Source: CBDATA01 sp965202845
GTDB taxonomy: Bacteria; Acidobacteriota; Vicinamibacteria; Marinacidobacterales; Marinacidobacteraceae
Length of the DNA stretch: 64,000 nt
Assembly: GCA_965202845.1 (NCBI GenBank)
Contig: OZ241856.1
Coordinates: 558,001 to 622,000 of the forward strand
Reading direction: 5' to 3'
The translations under genes were made by a program, and so were the position numbers. Below are positions 1 to 7,602 of this stretch, piece by piece. The notes under the pieces were generated by a model. That model had not been told where the DNA came from, ran no database searches, and saw only the letters and a program-made list of their open reading frames with translations. Every line of letters begins with the position of its first letter. Positions within the stretch are counted from its first letter, which is position 1.

Positions 1-385
1 TGAGGGCGAGTCCCCGCCAGTCGAGGTCGAGGCGGGCGTAGGCGCCGTCCAGGGCGTGGAGGCCGGGGCGGATGCGCTCCGGTTCGGGGGTTCCCTCGCC
101 GGCCTGCCGGCGTCCGATGAGGGCGGTCTCCAGGTGATCTTCCTCGAGCCAGGCGTGGCGCTTCAAGGCGAGGTCCAGCGCGAGCCCCTCCGGCAGGAGG
201 ACGTGCCGCAGCACGCTCCGGCTGTCCCAGGTGTTCCAGCCCTGGGCGAGTCGCTCCTGGATGGCCCGGTACTCGGGGCCGTCGCCGACCTCCGAGGCGT
301 ACTCGGCGTGGCGGTCCGGCCAGTCCGGCGCTTGCGCCGCCGCCGGAACCGGGAAGGCGAGGGTCAGGAGGAGCACCGCGCGCAT
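1..385 (-). CDS. MGH1-like glycoside hydrolase, N-terminal part (cut by window edge)
   Basis: Only the first 128 residues lie in the window. The protein starts MRAVLLLTLAFPVPAAAQA, a clean Sec signal peptide, so the enzyme is exported. After it comes GWNTWDSRSVLRHVLLPEG, a segment typical of the N-terminal region of MGH1-like (GH63-related) glycoside hydrolases, which act on alpha-glucosidic substrates. The catalytic domain is off the edge, so substrate and integrity cannot be judged. The gene diverges from fumC, whose start is 39 bases away. The ATG at 385 is chosen because the signal peptide follows it directly. Confidence 0.7.
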   Translation of the reverse strand, partial: MRAVLLLTLAFPVPAAAQAPDWPDRHAEYASEVGDGPEYRAIQERLAQGWNTWDSRSVLRHVLLPEGLALDLALKRHAWLEEDHLETALIGRRQAGEGTPEPERIRPGLHALDGAYARLDLDWRGLAL

Positions 386-410
386 CGCCCCCAATCCTAT
401 GCGCCCCGGC

Positions 411-416
411 TACGAT
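411..416 (+). promoter_or_regulatory. -10-like hexamer TACGAT of fumC
   Basis: TACGAT ends 8 bases before the fumC ATG and no Shine-Dalgarno sequence fits in between. The arrangement suggests transcription starting at or near the A of the start codon (leaderless mRNA). No convincing -35 box is visible. Confidence 0.4.
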
Positions 417-424
417 CCGCCGCC

Positions 425-1837
425 ATGACGAGCCGAAAACGCATCGAACGAGACACCCTGGGAGAGGTCGAGGTCGCCGCCGCGCGCCTCTGGGGGGCGC
501 AGACCGAGCGCTCCCGGCGCAACTTCCGCATCTCCGGCGAGCGGATGCCGCTGGAGGTGATCGAGGCGCTGGCGTTCGTCAAGAAGGCCGCCGCTCTCGT
601 CAACCGGGATCTGGGGCGGATCGAGGAGGCCAAGGCGGACGCCATCGTCGCGGCCGCCGACGAGGTCCTCGCCGGGGAGCATCCCGACGAGTTCCCGCTC
701 ATCGTCTGGCAGACCGGAAGCGGCACCCAGTCGAACATGAACATGAACGAGGTGCTCGCCAACCGCGCCAGCGAGATTCTGGGCGGGGAGCGGGGGAGCG
801 AGCGGCTGGTTCATCCGAACGACGATGTGAACCGGGGGCAGTCGTCCAACGACGTGTTCCCGACCGCTCTCCACGTGGCCGCCGCCCGGGCGCTGGAGGA
901 GCGGGTGGTTCTGGCGCTTCGAGCGCTTGCGGCGGCGCTGGGCGAGCGCGCCGAGGCGTTCGCCGGGGTGGTCAAGATCGGACGCACCCACCTGCAAGAC
1001 GCCACGCCGGTCACGCTGGGCCAGGAGTTTTCGGGCTACCGGGAGCAGGCGGCGCGTGGCGCGGATCGCGTCGCGGCGGCGCTTCCAGCGGTCCGCGAGC
1101 TGGCGCTCGGCGGCACTGCGGTGGGAACCGGGCTGAACGCGCACCCGGAGACCGGCGAGCGGGCGGCGGTCTGGCTGAGCCGGCTGACCGGACTCGCCTT
1201 CACCAGCGCCCCCAACAAGTTCGAGGCGCTCGCCGCCCGGGACGCCTTGGTTCACGCCCACGGCGCGCTCGGCACGGTCGCGGCGTCGCTCCACAAGATC
1301 GCCAACGACATCCGCTGGCTGGCTTCGGGGCCCCGTTCCGGGATCGGGGAGATCCTGCTTCCGGCGAACGAACCCGGAAGCTCCATCATGCCCGGCAAGG
1401 TCAACCCCACGCAGTGCGAGGCGCTGCTGATGGCGACCGCCCAGGTCTTCGGAAACGACGTGGCGGTGCACGTCGGCGGCGCCGGCGGCAACTTCGAGTT
1501 GAACGTGATGATGCCGCTGATCGCCCACAACGTGCTGCAAAGCGCGCGCTTGATCGCCGACGGCGTCGATTCGTTCCGCGAGCGATGCGTGGTCGGCATC
1601 CAGCCCAACCGGGAGCGACTCGCCGAGAATCTGGAACGCTCCCTGATGCTGGTAACCGCGCTGAATCCGCATATCGGCTACGACAACGCGGCCCGGATCG
1701 CCAAGAAGGCGCACGCCGAGGGGACGTCGCTGCGCGAAGCGGCGCTGGCGCTCAAGCTGGTCGACGGGGAGCAGTTCGACGCCTGGGTGCGTCCGGGGGA
1801 GATGGTGGGCGCGCCGCCGTCCCGAGATCCGGAATAG
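425..1837 (+). CDS. fumC: Fumarate hydratase class II
   Basis: This 470-residue protein has the usual length of class II fumarases, the iron-independent homotetramers that interconvert fumarate and L-malate in the TCA cycle. The fumarase/aspartase signature GSSIMPGKVNP lies near residue 318. TGSGTQSNMNMNEV and GRTHLQDATPVTLGQE are further family blocks around the active site. The start is the ATG at 425, which gives MTSRKRIERDTLGEVEV, the canonical beginning of the family. The open frame runs further upstream to position 56, but that part is antisense to the glycoside hydrolase and is not coding. Aspartase is the main alternative; the sequence fits fumarase better. Confidence 0.95.
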   Translation: MTSRKRIERDTLGEVEVAAARLWGAQTERSRRNFRISGERMPLEVIEALAFVKKAAALVNRDLGRIEEAKADAIVAAADEVLAGEHPDEFPLIVWQTGSGTQSNMNMNEVLANRASEILGGERGSERLVHPNDDVNRGQSSNDVFPTALHVAAARALEERVVLALRALAAALGERAEAFAGVVKIGRTHLQDATPVTLGQEFSGYREQAARGADRVAAALPAVRELALGGTAVGTGLNAHPETGERAAVWLSRLTGLAFTSAPNKFEALAARDALVHAHGALGTVAASLHKIANDIRWLASGPRSGIGEILLPANEPGSSIMPGKVNPTQCEALLMATAQVFGNDVAVHVGGAGGNFELNVMMPLIAHNVLQSARLIADGVDSFRERCVVGIQPNRERLAENLERSLMLVTALNPHIGYDNAARIAKKAHAEGTSLREAALALKLVDGEQFDAWVRPGEMVGAPPSRDPE

Positions 1838-1896
1838 GCCGCGCGACGTCCGGGGCCCCGGCGCCGTGTTCCGCTGTGCTGTGGTAGGGTGCGCCC

Positions 1897-1995
1897 ATGC
1901 CTTCGTGGGAGACGCTCGTCATCCTCGGCACGGTCGCCGCCTTCGGGATTGCGATCTTGCGTCAGCTCAGGGTGACCCGTGACAAGAAAGATTGA
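1897..1995 (+). CDS. 32-residue single-pass membrane peptide
   Basis: This small ORF encodes a short N-terminus, one hydrophobic helix (LVILGTVAAFGIAIL) and a basic tail RQLRVTRDKKD. A -10-like TAGGGT lies 6 bases before its ATG. Its end overlaps a second small ORF in the next frame by 17 bases. Read together in one frame, the two would form a membrane anchor followed by a helical segment. The function is unknown. The membrane helix and the promoter-like motif make expression plausible, but the ORF is very short. Confidence 0.45.
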   Translation: MPSWETLVILGTVAAFGIAILRQLRVTRDKKD

Positions 1996-2149
1996 GGGCG
2001 TCCGTGCGGAGGTGGGGAAGTTGTCGGAGCGCTTGCACCACTTGGAGCATGTCGTGGTCGGGCTGAAAGCGACGCTGGAGACTTGGATGCGGGTGCGCTT
2101 GGAACCGCTTGGCGTCCAGCCCCCGGACCGCCCCCGCACCGACGGGTAG
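1979..2149 (+). CDS. 56-residue helical small protein, overlapping the membrane peptide
   Basis: From a GTG at 1979 the frame reads a 56-residue product. Residues 5-40 are a heptad-like amphipathic helix (KIEGVRAEVGKLSERLHHLE and onward), followed by a Pro/Arg-rich tail. It overlaps the preceding membrane peptide by 17 bases. A +1 shift at the AAGAAAG run (1984-1990), or one sequencing indel, would fuse the two into a membrane-anchored coiled coil of about 85 residues. No known family is recognised. Coding is supported by the patterned helix, not by homology. Confidence 0.4.
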   Translation: MTRKIEGVRAEVGKLSERLHHLEHVVVGLKATLETWMRVRLEPLGVQPPDRPRTDG

Positions 2150-2213
2150 CGGGGACGGGGGAGATCACCTCCCCGGATCGGCTCGGCGGATCCCGGCCTG
2201 GGAGATGGCGGGA

Positions 2214-3044
2214 TCAGGCCGGGCCGGTGGCCACCGGGCGCCCCGGGTCGGCGATCCATTCGGACCAGGACCCGGAATAGACCGCGACGTCCGGCGCCCC
2301 GGCGAGGGTGAGCGCCAAGGCGTTGTGGGCGGCGGTGAGGCCGGAGCCGCAGTAGCAGACCACCGGCCGCTCCCGCCGGTCCGCGAGAATCCGGTCGAAC
2401 GCCGCCCGCAGCTCGGCGGGCGAACGAAAGCGTCCGTCGCCGTCAAGATTCGCCTTCCAGAAGCGGTGGCGCGCGCCCGGAATCCGCCCCGCCACCGGGT
2501 CGATGGGCTCCTTTTCGCCCCGGAAGCGCACCGATTCGCGGGCGTCCAGCAGGATGTCCTTCCCCAAGCGGGCCGCCACCGCTTCCCCCTCCCGGGACAT
2601 CGCCGGAATCGGCCGTGGAGTGAAGCGGGCCGGAGGGCGCCGCTCCGCGCCGGTCGCCAGCGGCCCGTCCCAAGCCTGGAGCCCTCCGTCGAGGAGCGCG
2701 ACCCGGTCGTGTCCCAGGTAGCGCAGCATCCACCAGAGCCGGGCGGCGTACATCCCCCCGGCGCTGTCATAGGCCACCACCACGGCGCCGTCGCCGATGC
2801 CGAGCCGCCCGAAGGTTTGCGCCATCGCCTCGACCGACGGCAGCGGGTGGCGGCCGTTGGCGCCGGTGCGCGGCGCCGCGAGGTCCTCGTTGACGTCGGC
2901 GAAGACCGCGCCCGGGATGTGCCCTTCGAGATAACGGGCGCGTCCCCATTCGGGTTCGGGGAGGTGAAATTGGGCGTCCACCACCACCACGTCGGGATGT
3001 TGCAGACGCTCCTTCAGCCAGGCGGCGGACACCAGCGGGCGCAT
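2214..3044 (-). CDS. sseA: Thiosulfate/3-mercaptopyruvate sulfurtransferase (tandem rhodanese)
   Basis: The 276 residues form two rhodanese domains, as in thiosulfate and mercaptopyruvate sulfurtransferases. The N-terminal domain carries LVSAAWLKERL and GHIPGAVF, and the C-terminal domain carries GRIPGARH. The catalytic loop CYCGSGLTA near residue 230 holds the persulfide-forming Cys; a CGSGVT-type loop is usual for mercaptopyruvate sulfurtransferases. It is the last gene of a minus-strand cluster, 8 bases after the amidohydrolase stop. The frame continues upstream, but the ATG at 3044 matches family starts. Substrate preference is inferred from the loop only. Confidence 0.85.
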   Translation of the reverse strand: MRPLVSAAWLKERLQHPDVVVVDAQFHLPEPEWGRARYLEGHIPGAVFADVNEDLAAPRTGANGRHPLPSVEAMAQTFGRLGIGDGAVVVAYDSAGGMYAARLWWMLRYLGHDRVALLDGGLQAWDGPLATGAERRPPARFTPRPIPAMSREGEAVAARLGKDILLDARESVRFRGEKEPIDPVAGRIPGARHRFWKANLDGDGRFRSPAELRAAFDRILADRRERPVVCYCGSGLTAAHNALALTLAGAPDVAVYSGSWSEWIADPGRPVATGPA

Positions 3045-3052
3045 CGACTCGC

Positions 3053-4720
3053 TCAGCGGCGGCGGAACGTGGGGCGTCCGGCGACCCAGGTCGAGCGGAC
3101 CTGGAGGTCGAGCAGGCTGCGGTCCGGGGGATCGGGAACCGGGCCGTCGAGGATCACGAAGTCGGCCCACTTGCCGGGAGTGATGGATCCGATGACATCG
3201 CCCTGCCCGGCGGCGTCCGCCGGGGCCTGGGTGAAGGCGCGGAGCGCGGTCTCCCAGTCCACCTTCTGATGCGGATGCCAGCCGCCGGGCGGGCCGCCGC
3301 CCGGTTTTTCGCGGACGGTCGCCGCGTAGAGCTGGCGGAGCGGGTCCAGCGGCGCGGTCGGCCAGTCGCTTCCGAACACCAGCCCGGCGCCGGCGTCCCG
3401 CAGGGCGCCCCACGCGAAAGACCGCGACGCCCGGTCCGAACCCAACCGGTCGGTGTTGTAGACATCGATCCCGGTGATGCAGTGGTGGGGCTGGAACGAT
3501 GCCAGAACCCCGAGATCCCGGAAGCGGGGCGCGTCGGCGGGGTCCAGCGCCTCCACGTGCTCCACCCGGTCGGGGAGCGGCGGCCCGGGAGGGGAACGCT
3601 CGAAGGCGTCGAGCGCCCGGCGCACCGCGAGATCGCCGATCGCGTGGATCGCCACCGGGAAGCCGGCGCGGTGGAACTCGGCGACCGCCGAAGCCAGCTG
3701 GTCGCCGTCAGTCACCATGAAGCCGCGGGTCTCCGGGGCGTCCGCGTAGGGTTCGATCAGGGCGGCGGTGCGGGAGGAGAGAACCCCGTCCGCCACCAAT
3801 TTGGCATAGCCGAGCGCGAGGCGCGGACCCTGCTCCGCTTCCGGCGGCGCCATCGCATCGGCGATGCGCTCCCGGAGCGCCGCCGCTTCGGCGGAGCGCC
3901 CGACGGCCCCGGTCGCCCCGAACCAGATGCGGAGCGGCAACTCGCCGGCGAGCGCCATCTCCAGATACCGCTCGGCGCCGTGCAGCCCCGCCATGTCGTG
4001 TGCGCCGGTGAGACCCAGGCGGGCGGCGTTTTCCAGGGTCAGGACCATCAGCGCGCGCTCGCGTTCCGGGGAGAGCGCGGGGATGCGCTCCCGAACGAGG
4101 CCGCCGGCCGCTTCCAGCAGGATGCCGGTGGGTTCTCCGGCGGCGTCCCGGACGATGCGCCCTCCCGGCGGGTCGGGGGTGTCCCGGGTAACGCCGGCGA
4201 TCTCCAGGGCCAGGCTGCTCGCCCAGGTGGTGTGCCCGTCGATGTCGGCGAGCGCCACCGGATTTTCGGGAGCGTTCCGGTCAAGCAGATCGCGGGTGGG
4301 GAACCCGCCGCCGGAAAGCGTGTGGTCCCACCGCCCGCCCACGATCCACTGGCCGGGCGCCAGCTCCCCGGCGCGGGCGCGGATCCGCCGCTCCCATTCG
4401 GCCCGGTCGGCGATTCCGGTCAGGTCCACGCCTCGCACCAGGCTGATCCCGCCCCGTAGATGGGTGTGGCCGTCGATGAGTCCGGGAAGCGCCGCCGCGC
4501 CGCCGAGTTCAATCACTTCCGTGCCTTCCCCGACGTGGGCGGCGGCGTCCTCCGCCGAACCCACGAACACGAAGCGCCCGTCGCGCGCCGCGAAGGCCTC
4601 CGCCCGGGGATGGGACGGATCGGCGGTGTGGATCGTTCCGCCCCGGACCACCAGATCGGCGGGCGGCGGGCTGCTACAGCTGGCCGCGAGCGCGACGAGC
4701 AGCCCGCCCAGCCGTCTCAT
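3053..4720 (-). CDS. YtcJ-like amidohydrolase lipoprotein (amidohydrolase family 3)
   Basis: This 555-residue metal-dependent hydrolase begins with a lipoprotein signal peptide (MRRLGGLLVALAASC), so it is probably anchored in an envelope membrane. The core starts with LVVRGGTIHTADP. GLIDGHTHL is the metal-binding HxH. AIHAIGD and FGSDWPTAPL are the later His and Asp ligand motifs of the YtcJ branch. The C-terminal SITPGKWADFVIL strand closes the composite domain. Its ATG overlaps the ddl stop (ATGA), so the two are probably co-translated. The true substrate is unknown; members of this branch act on amides, and exported ones are common. Confidence 0.8.
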   Translation of the reverse strand: MRRLGGLLVALAASCSSPPPADLVVRGGTIHTADPSHPRAEAFAARDGRFVFVGSAEDAAAHVGEGTEVIELGGAAALPGLIDGHTHLRGGISLVRGVDLTGIADRAEWERRIRARAGELAPGQWIVGGRWDHTLSGGGFPTRDLLDRNAPENPVALADIDGHTTWASSLALEIAGVTRDTPDPPGGRIVRDAAGEPTGILLEAAGGLVRERIPALSPERERALMVLTLENAARLGLTGAHDMAGLHGAERYLEMALAGELPLRIWFGATGAVGRSAEAAALRERIADAMAPPEAEQGPRLALGYAKLVADGVLSSRTAALIEPYADAPETRGFMVTDGDQLASAVAEFHRAGFPVAIHAIGDLAVRRALDAFERSPPGPPLPDRVEHVEALDPADAPRFRDLGVLASFQPHHCITGIDVYNTDRLGSDRASRSFAWGALRDAGAGLVFGSDWPTAPLDPLRQLYAATVREKPGGGPPGGWHPHQKVDWETALRAFTQAPADAAGQGDVIGSITPGKWADFVILDGPVPDPPDRSLLDLQVRSTWVAGRPTFRRR

Positions 4721-5769
4721 CGCCCCGCTCCGTGGGCGGCGAGCCGGGCGATGCGGTCGCAAAGTTCGGGGAACGACAGCCCCGCCACCGCCGCCGACTG
4801 CGGAAAGAGGCTCCGGGTGGTCATTCCGGGGAGGGTGTTGGCTTCCAGCACCATGGGGTCCCCGTTCGCGTCCATCCGGAAGTCCACCCGGGAAAAATGG
4901 CTGAGTTCCAGCGCCCGGTGCGTCATGACCGCGAGCTCCCGAAGCCTCTCCGCCAGGTCCGCCGAGATGTCCGCCGGGAAGATTTCGTCGGCGAGTCCCG
5001 GCGTGTACTTGGCGTGGTAGTCGAAGAGTCCCTGCTCCACCACGATTTCGCCCACGCCCAGCGCTTCGGTCTCGCCGGCGGGAGTCTCCAGAACCCCCAC
5101 GGTGAACTCGCGTCCGGGAAGGAGCGCCTCGATCAGCACCACCGCATCGTGCGTCCACGCCTCATGCACCGCGTCCCGGATCGCCTCGAAGCCGTGCGCC
5201 TGCCGGAGTCCCACTGAGGAGCCGACCCGGCTCGGCTTGACGATGACGGCCTCGCCGAGCGCCTCGATTCCGGCGCGGATGTCCTCCGGTTGCTGCCGCT
5301 GGAGGTATTCGAAGGGCGCGGTGGGGATGCCCGCCCCGCGCATCACGTGCTTGGAGGCGGCCTTCTCCATGGCGAGCGAGCTGCCGAGCACGCCGCTGCC
5401 GCTGTAGCGGACGCCCCCGAGCTCCAGCACCGCCTGCACCCGGCCGCCCTCGCCGTCCACCCCGTGGAGCACCAGCACCACCGCGTCCGCGTTCCAGACC
5501 TCGCGGTGCCGGATGAGGCCGGCCACATCCTCCCGGCGCCGCAGATCGGCGAGGCTGCGAACCGAGGGCGGGTTCCGTCCGACCCGGAGCGCCAGGTGGG
5601 CGCCCTCCTGCTCCGGTCCCAGCGGGCCGTATACGGTGTCCACCACCATCACGTCGTGTCCGCGGACGCGGAGCGCGCGAACCACTTCGCCGGCGCCGGC
5701 GAGCGCCACGTCCCGCTCCGGGGTCGACCCGCCGGTGATGACCGTGATGTGGAGCGGAGCGGCGGACAT
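4717..5769 (-). CDS. ddl: D-alanine--D-alanine ligase
   Basis: The 350-residue ATP-grasp enzyme joins two D-alanines for peptidoglycan precursors. GGSTPERDVALAGA matches the N-terminal substrate loop of Ddl. HGVDGEGGRVQAVLE matches the HGxxGEDG block, with one acidic residue shifted. KPSRVGSSVG is the ATP-grasp glycine-rich loop. DFRMDANGDPMVLEANTLPG carries the Mg-binding Asp and Asn residues. It lies between a solute symporter and an amidohydrolase in a tight minus-strand cluster, not in the usual cell-division cluster. It may therefore be a second Ddl or a related dipeptide ligase. Confidence 0.85.
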   Translation of the reverse strand: MSAAPLHITVITGGSTPERDVALAGAGEVVRALRVRGHDVMVVDTVYGPLGPEQEGAHLALRVGRNPPSVRSLADLRRREDVAGLIRHREVWNADAVVLVLHGVDGEGGRVQAVLELGGVRYSGSGVLGSSLAMEKAASKHVMRGAGIPTAPFEYLQRQQPEDIRAGIEALGEAVIVKPSRVGSSVGLRQAHGFEAIRDAVHEAWTHDAVVLIEALLPGREFTVGVLETPAGETEALGVGEIVVEQGLFDYHAKYTPGLADEIFPADISADLAERLRELAVMTHRALELSHFSRVDFRMDANGDPMVLEANTLPGMTTRSLFPQSAAVAGLSFPELCDRIARLAAHGAGR

Positions 5770-5773
5770 GGCG

Positions 5774-7207
5774 TCAGAGACTCAGGGCGAGGCGCACCCG
5801 CGAGGGTACCGATTTCGCCGGCGCGAACAAGGCTCCGGCCAGCAGCGCCGCCGATCCGACCGCCATGCCGACCAGCGCCGGGGGCGTCGTCAGGTTCCCC
5901 AGCCCTTCGAGCAGGAGATGGGAGGCGAGACCGGCCGTCATGGCGAGGGCGGCGTTCTTCGCGGAGATTTCGGGCAGGAGTAGCCCGAAGGTCAGCACCG
6001 GCGCCAGCCCGGAGGCGAAGGCGCCGAACGCCAGCGCGCCGAACAGGGCGAGGAGCGCGCCGTCCTCGATGTGGATGGCGGCGATTCCGAGCGCGAGAAG
6101 TCCGACGAGGAGCGAGGCGCCGCGCGCCGCCCGGAGTCCGGACCAGCCTTCGCCGCCGAATGCGCGGGGGAGGTCCCGGACCAGCGCCGCCGCTCCCAGG
6201 TTCAGGAAGGTGTCGGCGGTGGACAGGATCGCGGCCAGGACGGCGGCGGCCACCAGCCCGACCAGCAGGGCGGGGGCCTCCGCTGCCCGGAGCGCCAGGA
6301 GCGCGGCCTCGTCCGGGTGGCCGAGCGCGCCCAGACGGCCTTCGGCGGCGAAGACCAGCGCGCCGAGTCCCAGGCCGATCCAGACCAGCAGGCTGAGCGC
6401 TTGGGCGCCGCCCAGAACCGCGGGGAGGAAGCGGAGCGCGTCCGGGCTTCGCAGCATCAGGAATTTGTGGAGCGAGTGGGGCTGGCCGAAGACCCCGAGG
6501 GAAAAGAGCAGCATCATCCCGAAACCGGCGCCCGGAGTCCAGACGCCCACCGGATCGAGCCGCTCGGGCGCCAGGACCCGGAGCGTGTCCACCGCTTCCC
6601 CGAAGCCGCCCAGCCGCCCCAGCACGAAGGCGCACGCCGCGACCGCCCCCGCCGCCATCAGGATTCCCTGGAAGACGTCGGTGTCCACCGAGGCGATCAT
6701 GCCGCCGAGGAGCGAGTAGGCGAGCAGGACGGCGAGTCCGAGTCCGAGGCTGACCCCGACCGTCATGCCGGGGAACGCGAAGCGCATGGCGACCGAGAGC
6801 GCCGCCAGCTGGACTCCCAGGTAGAGCGCGCTTCCGAGAAGGATGACGACCGCGGCGATGCCGGCCGGGAGCCGGCTTCCGAAGCGGAAGCGGAGCGCCG
6901 CCGGGATCGTCCAGGCGCCGCTCGCCTGGGCGAGGAGCGCCAGCCGCCGTCCCACCGTGCGACAGACGAGGGCGGCGGTGAACCCGATCGGCGCCACCAG
7001 GAAGAGCGAGCCGACGCCCACCTGGTGCATGAGACCGGTTCCGCCGAGAAAGACGAATCCGCTGAACGAGGAGGCGGCGGCGCCGAGCCCGGCCCGGAAG
7101 GCGCCGAGCCGGCGTCCGGCTGCGAAGAAGTCGGCGGCGGTCCGGGTCCGGCGCGCTGCGAGGACGCCGATGACGAGGGTGGCGGCCAGCGTCAGGAGTG
7201 GGATCAT
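5774..7207 (-). CDS. Sodium:solute symporter (SSS family)
   Basis: This 477-residue integral membrane protein has about 13 hydrophobic segments. The N-terminus TRTAADFFAAGRRLGAFRAG, with ASSFSGFVFLGGTG after it, is characteristic of SSS transporters, in which the first helices form the Na+ and substrate sites. The mid-protein segment LLGGMIASVDTDVFQG is also a family hallmark. It overlaps the upstream 132-residue membrane protein by 4 bases. SSS carriers often have a small partner subunit, which that protein may be. The substrate cannot be read from the sequence. Confidence 0.85.
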   Translation of the reverse strand: MIPLLTLAATLVIGVLAARRTRTAADFFAAGRRLGAFRAGLGAAASSFSGFVFLGGTGLMHQVGVGSLFLVAPIGFTAALVCRTVGRRLALLAQASGAWTIPAALRFRFGSRLPAGIAAVVILLGSALYLGVQLAALSVAMRFAFPGMTVGVSLGLGLAVLLAYSLLGGMIASVDTDVFQGILMAAGAVAACAFVLGRLGGFGEAVDTLRVLAPERLDPVGVWTPGAGFGMMLLFSLGVFGQPHSLHKFLMLRSPDALRFLPAVLGGAQALSLLVWIGLGLGALVFAAEGRLGALGHPDEAALLALRAAEAPALLVGLVAAAVLAAILSTADTFLNLGAAALVRDLPRAFGGEGWSGLRAARGASLLVGLLALGIAAIHIEDGALLALFGALAFGAFASGLAPVLTFGLLLPEISAKNAALAMTAGLASHLLLEGLGNLTTPPALVGMAVGSAALLAGALFAPAKSVPSRVRLALSL

Positions 7208-7602
7208 TCGGCTTCGCCGCGCAACCTGCGAAGGCCCTCCGGGTCGGGGGGATCGAAGCGGAGCGCGAATCCGGCGACGGTGAGCAGCAGCGGAACCGCG
7301 ACGACGCCGAGCAGCAGGCCGTGGAGTCCGGCGCCCGGGACGAGCGCTCCGGCGGCGACGAGGGACCCGGCGGCGAGCGAGAGAAAGAGGGCGGCGGCGA
7401 GCAGCTTGTCCGCCAGGCGGCTGCGCGGGGTTCCGGCCAGCCAGCAGGCGGTCACCGCGAGGCTGAAGAGGACGGCGAGGAGCGCTCCCGCCTCGGGCAG
7501 CAGCTCCGCCGCCAGCGTCGCGGCGAGGAGCGGGAGGCCCAGGGCGACCGCGCGGCTACGACGGGCGCTCCCGTTCCGCGCCGGCCGACGATGAGAGGTC
7601 AA
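7204..7602 (-). CDS. Small four-helix membrane protein, likely symporter partner
   Basis: The 132 residues hold four hydrophobic segments (roughly residues 20-37, 40-58, 65-90 and 92-112) and a charged C-terminus (DPPDPEGLRRLRGEAE). The start is a TTG at 7602 that overlaps the stop of the upstream methyltransferase gene (TTGA), and the end overlaps the symporter start (ATGA). Position and size resemble the small accessory subunits encoded next to some SSS transporters, but no specific family motif is recognised. The role is inferred from the neighbourhood. Confidence 0.6.
   Translation of the reverse strand: MTSHRRPARNGSARRSRAVALGLPLLAATLAAELLPEAGALLAVLFSLAVTACWLAGTPRSRLADKLLAAALFLSLAAGSLVAAGALVPGAGLHGLLLGVVAVPLLLTVAGFALRFDPPDPEGLRRLRGEAE

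Noticed and set aside
1850..1861. Palindrome CCGGGGCCCCGG after fumC considered as a terminator
   Set aside because: It has no loop and no T-run, and a -10-like motif and small ORF follow directly.
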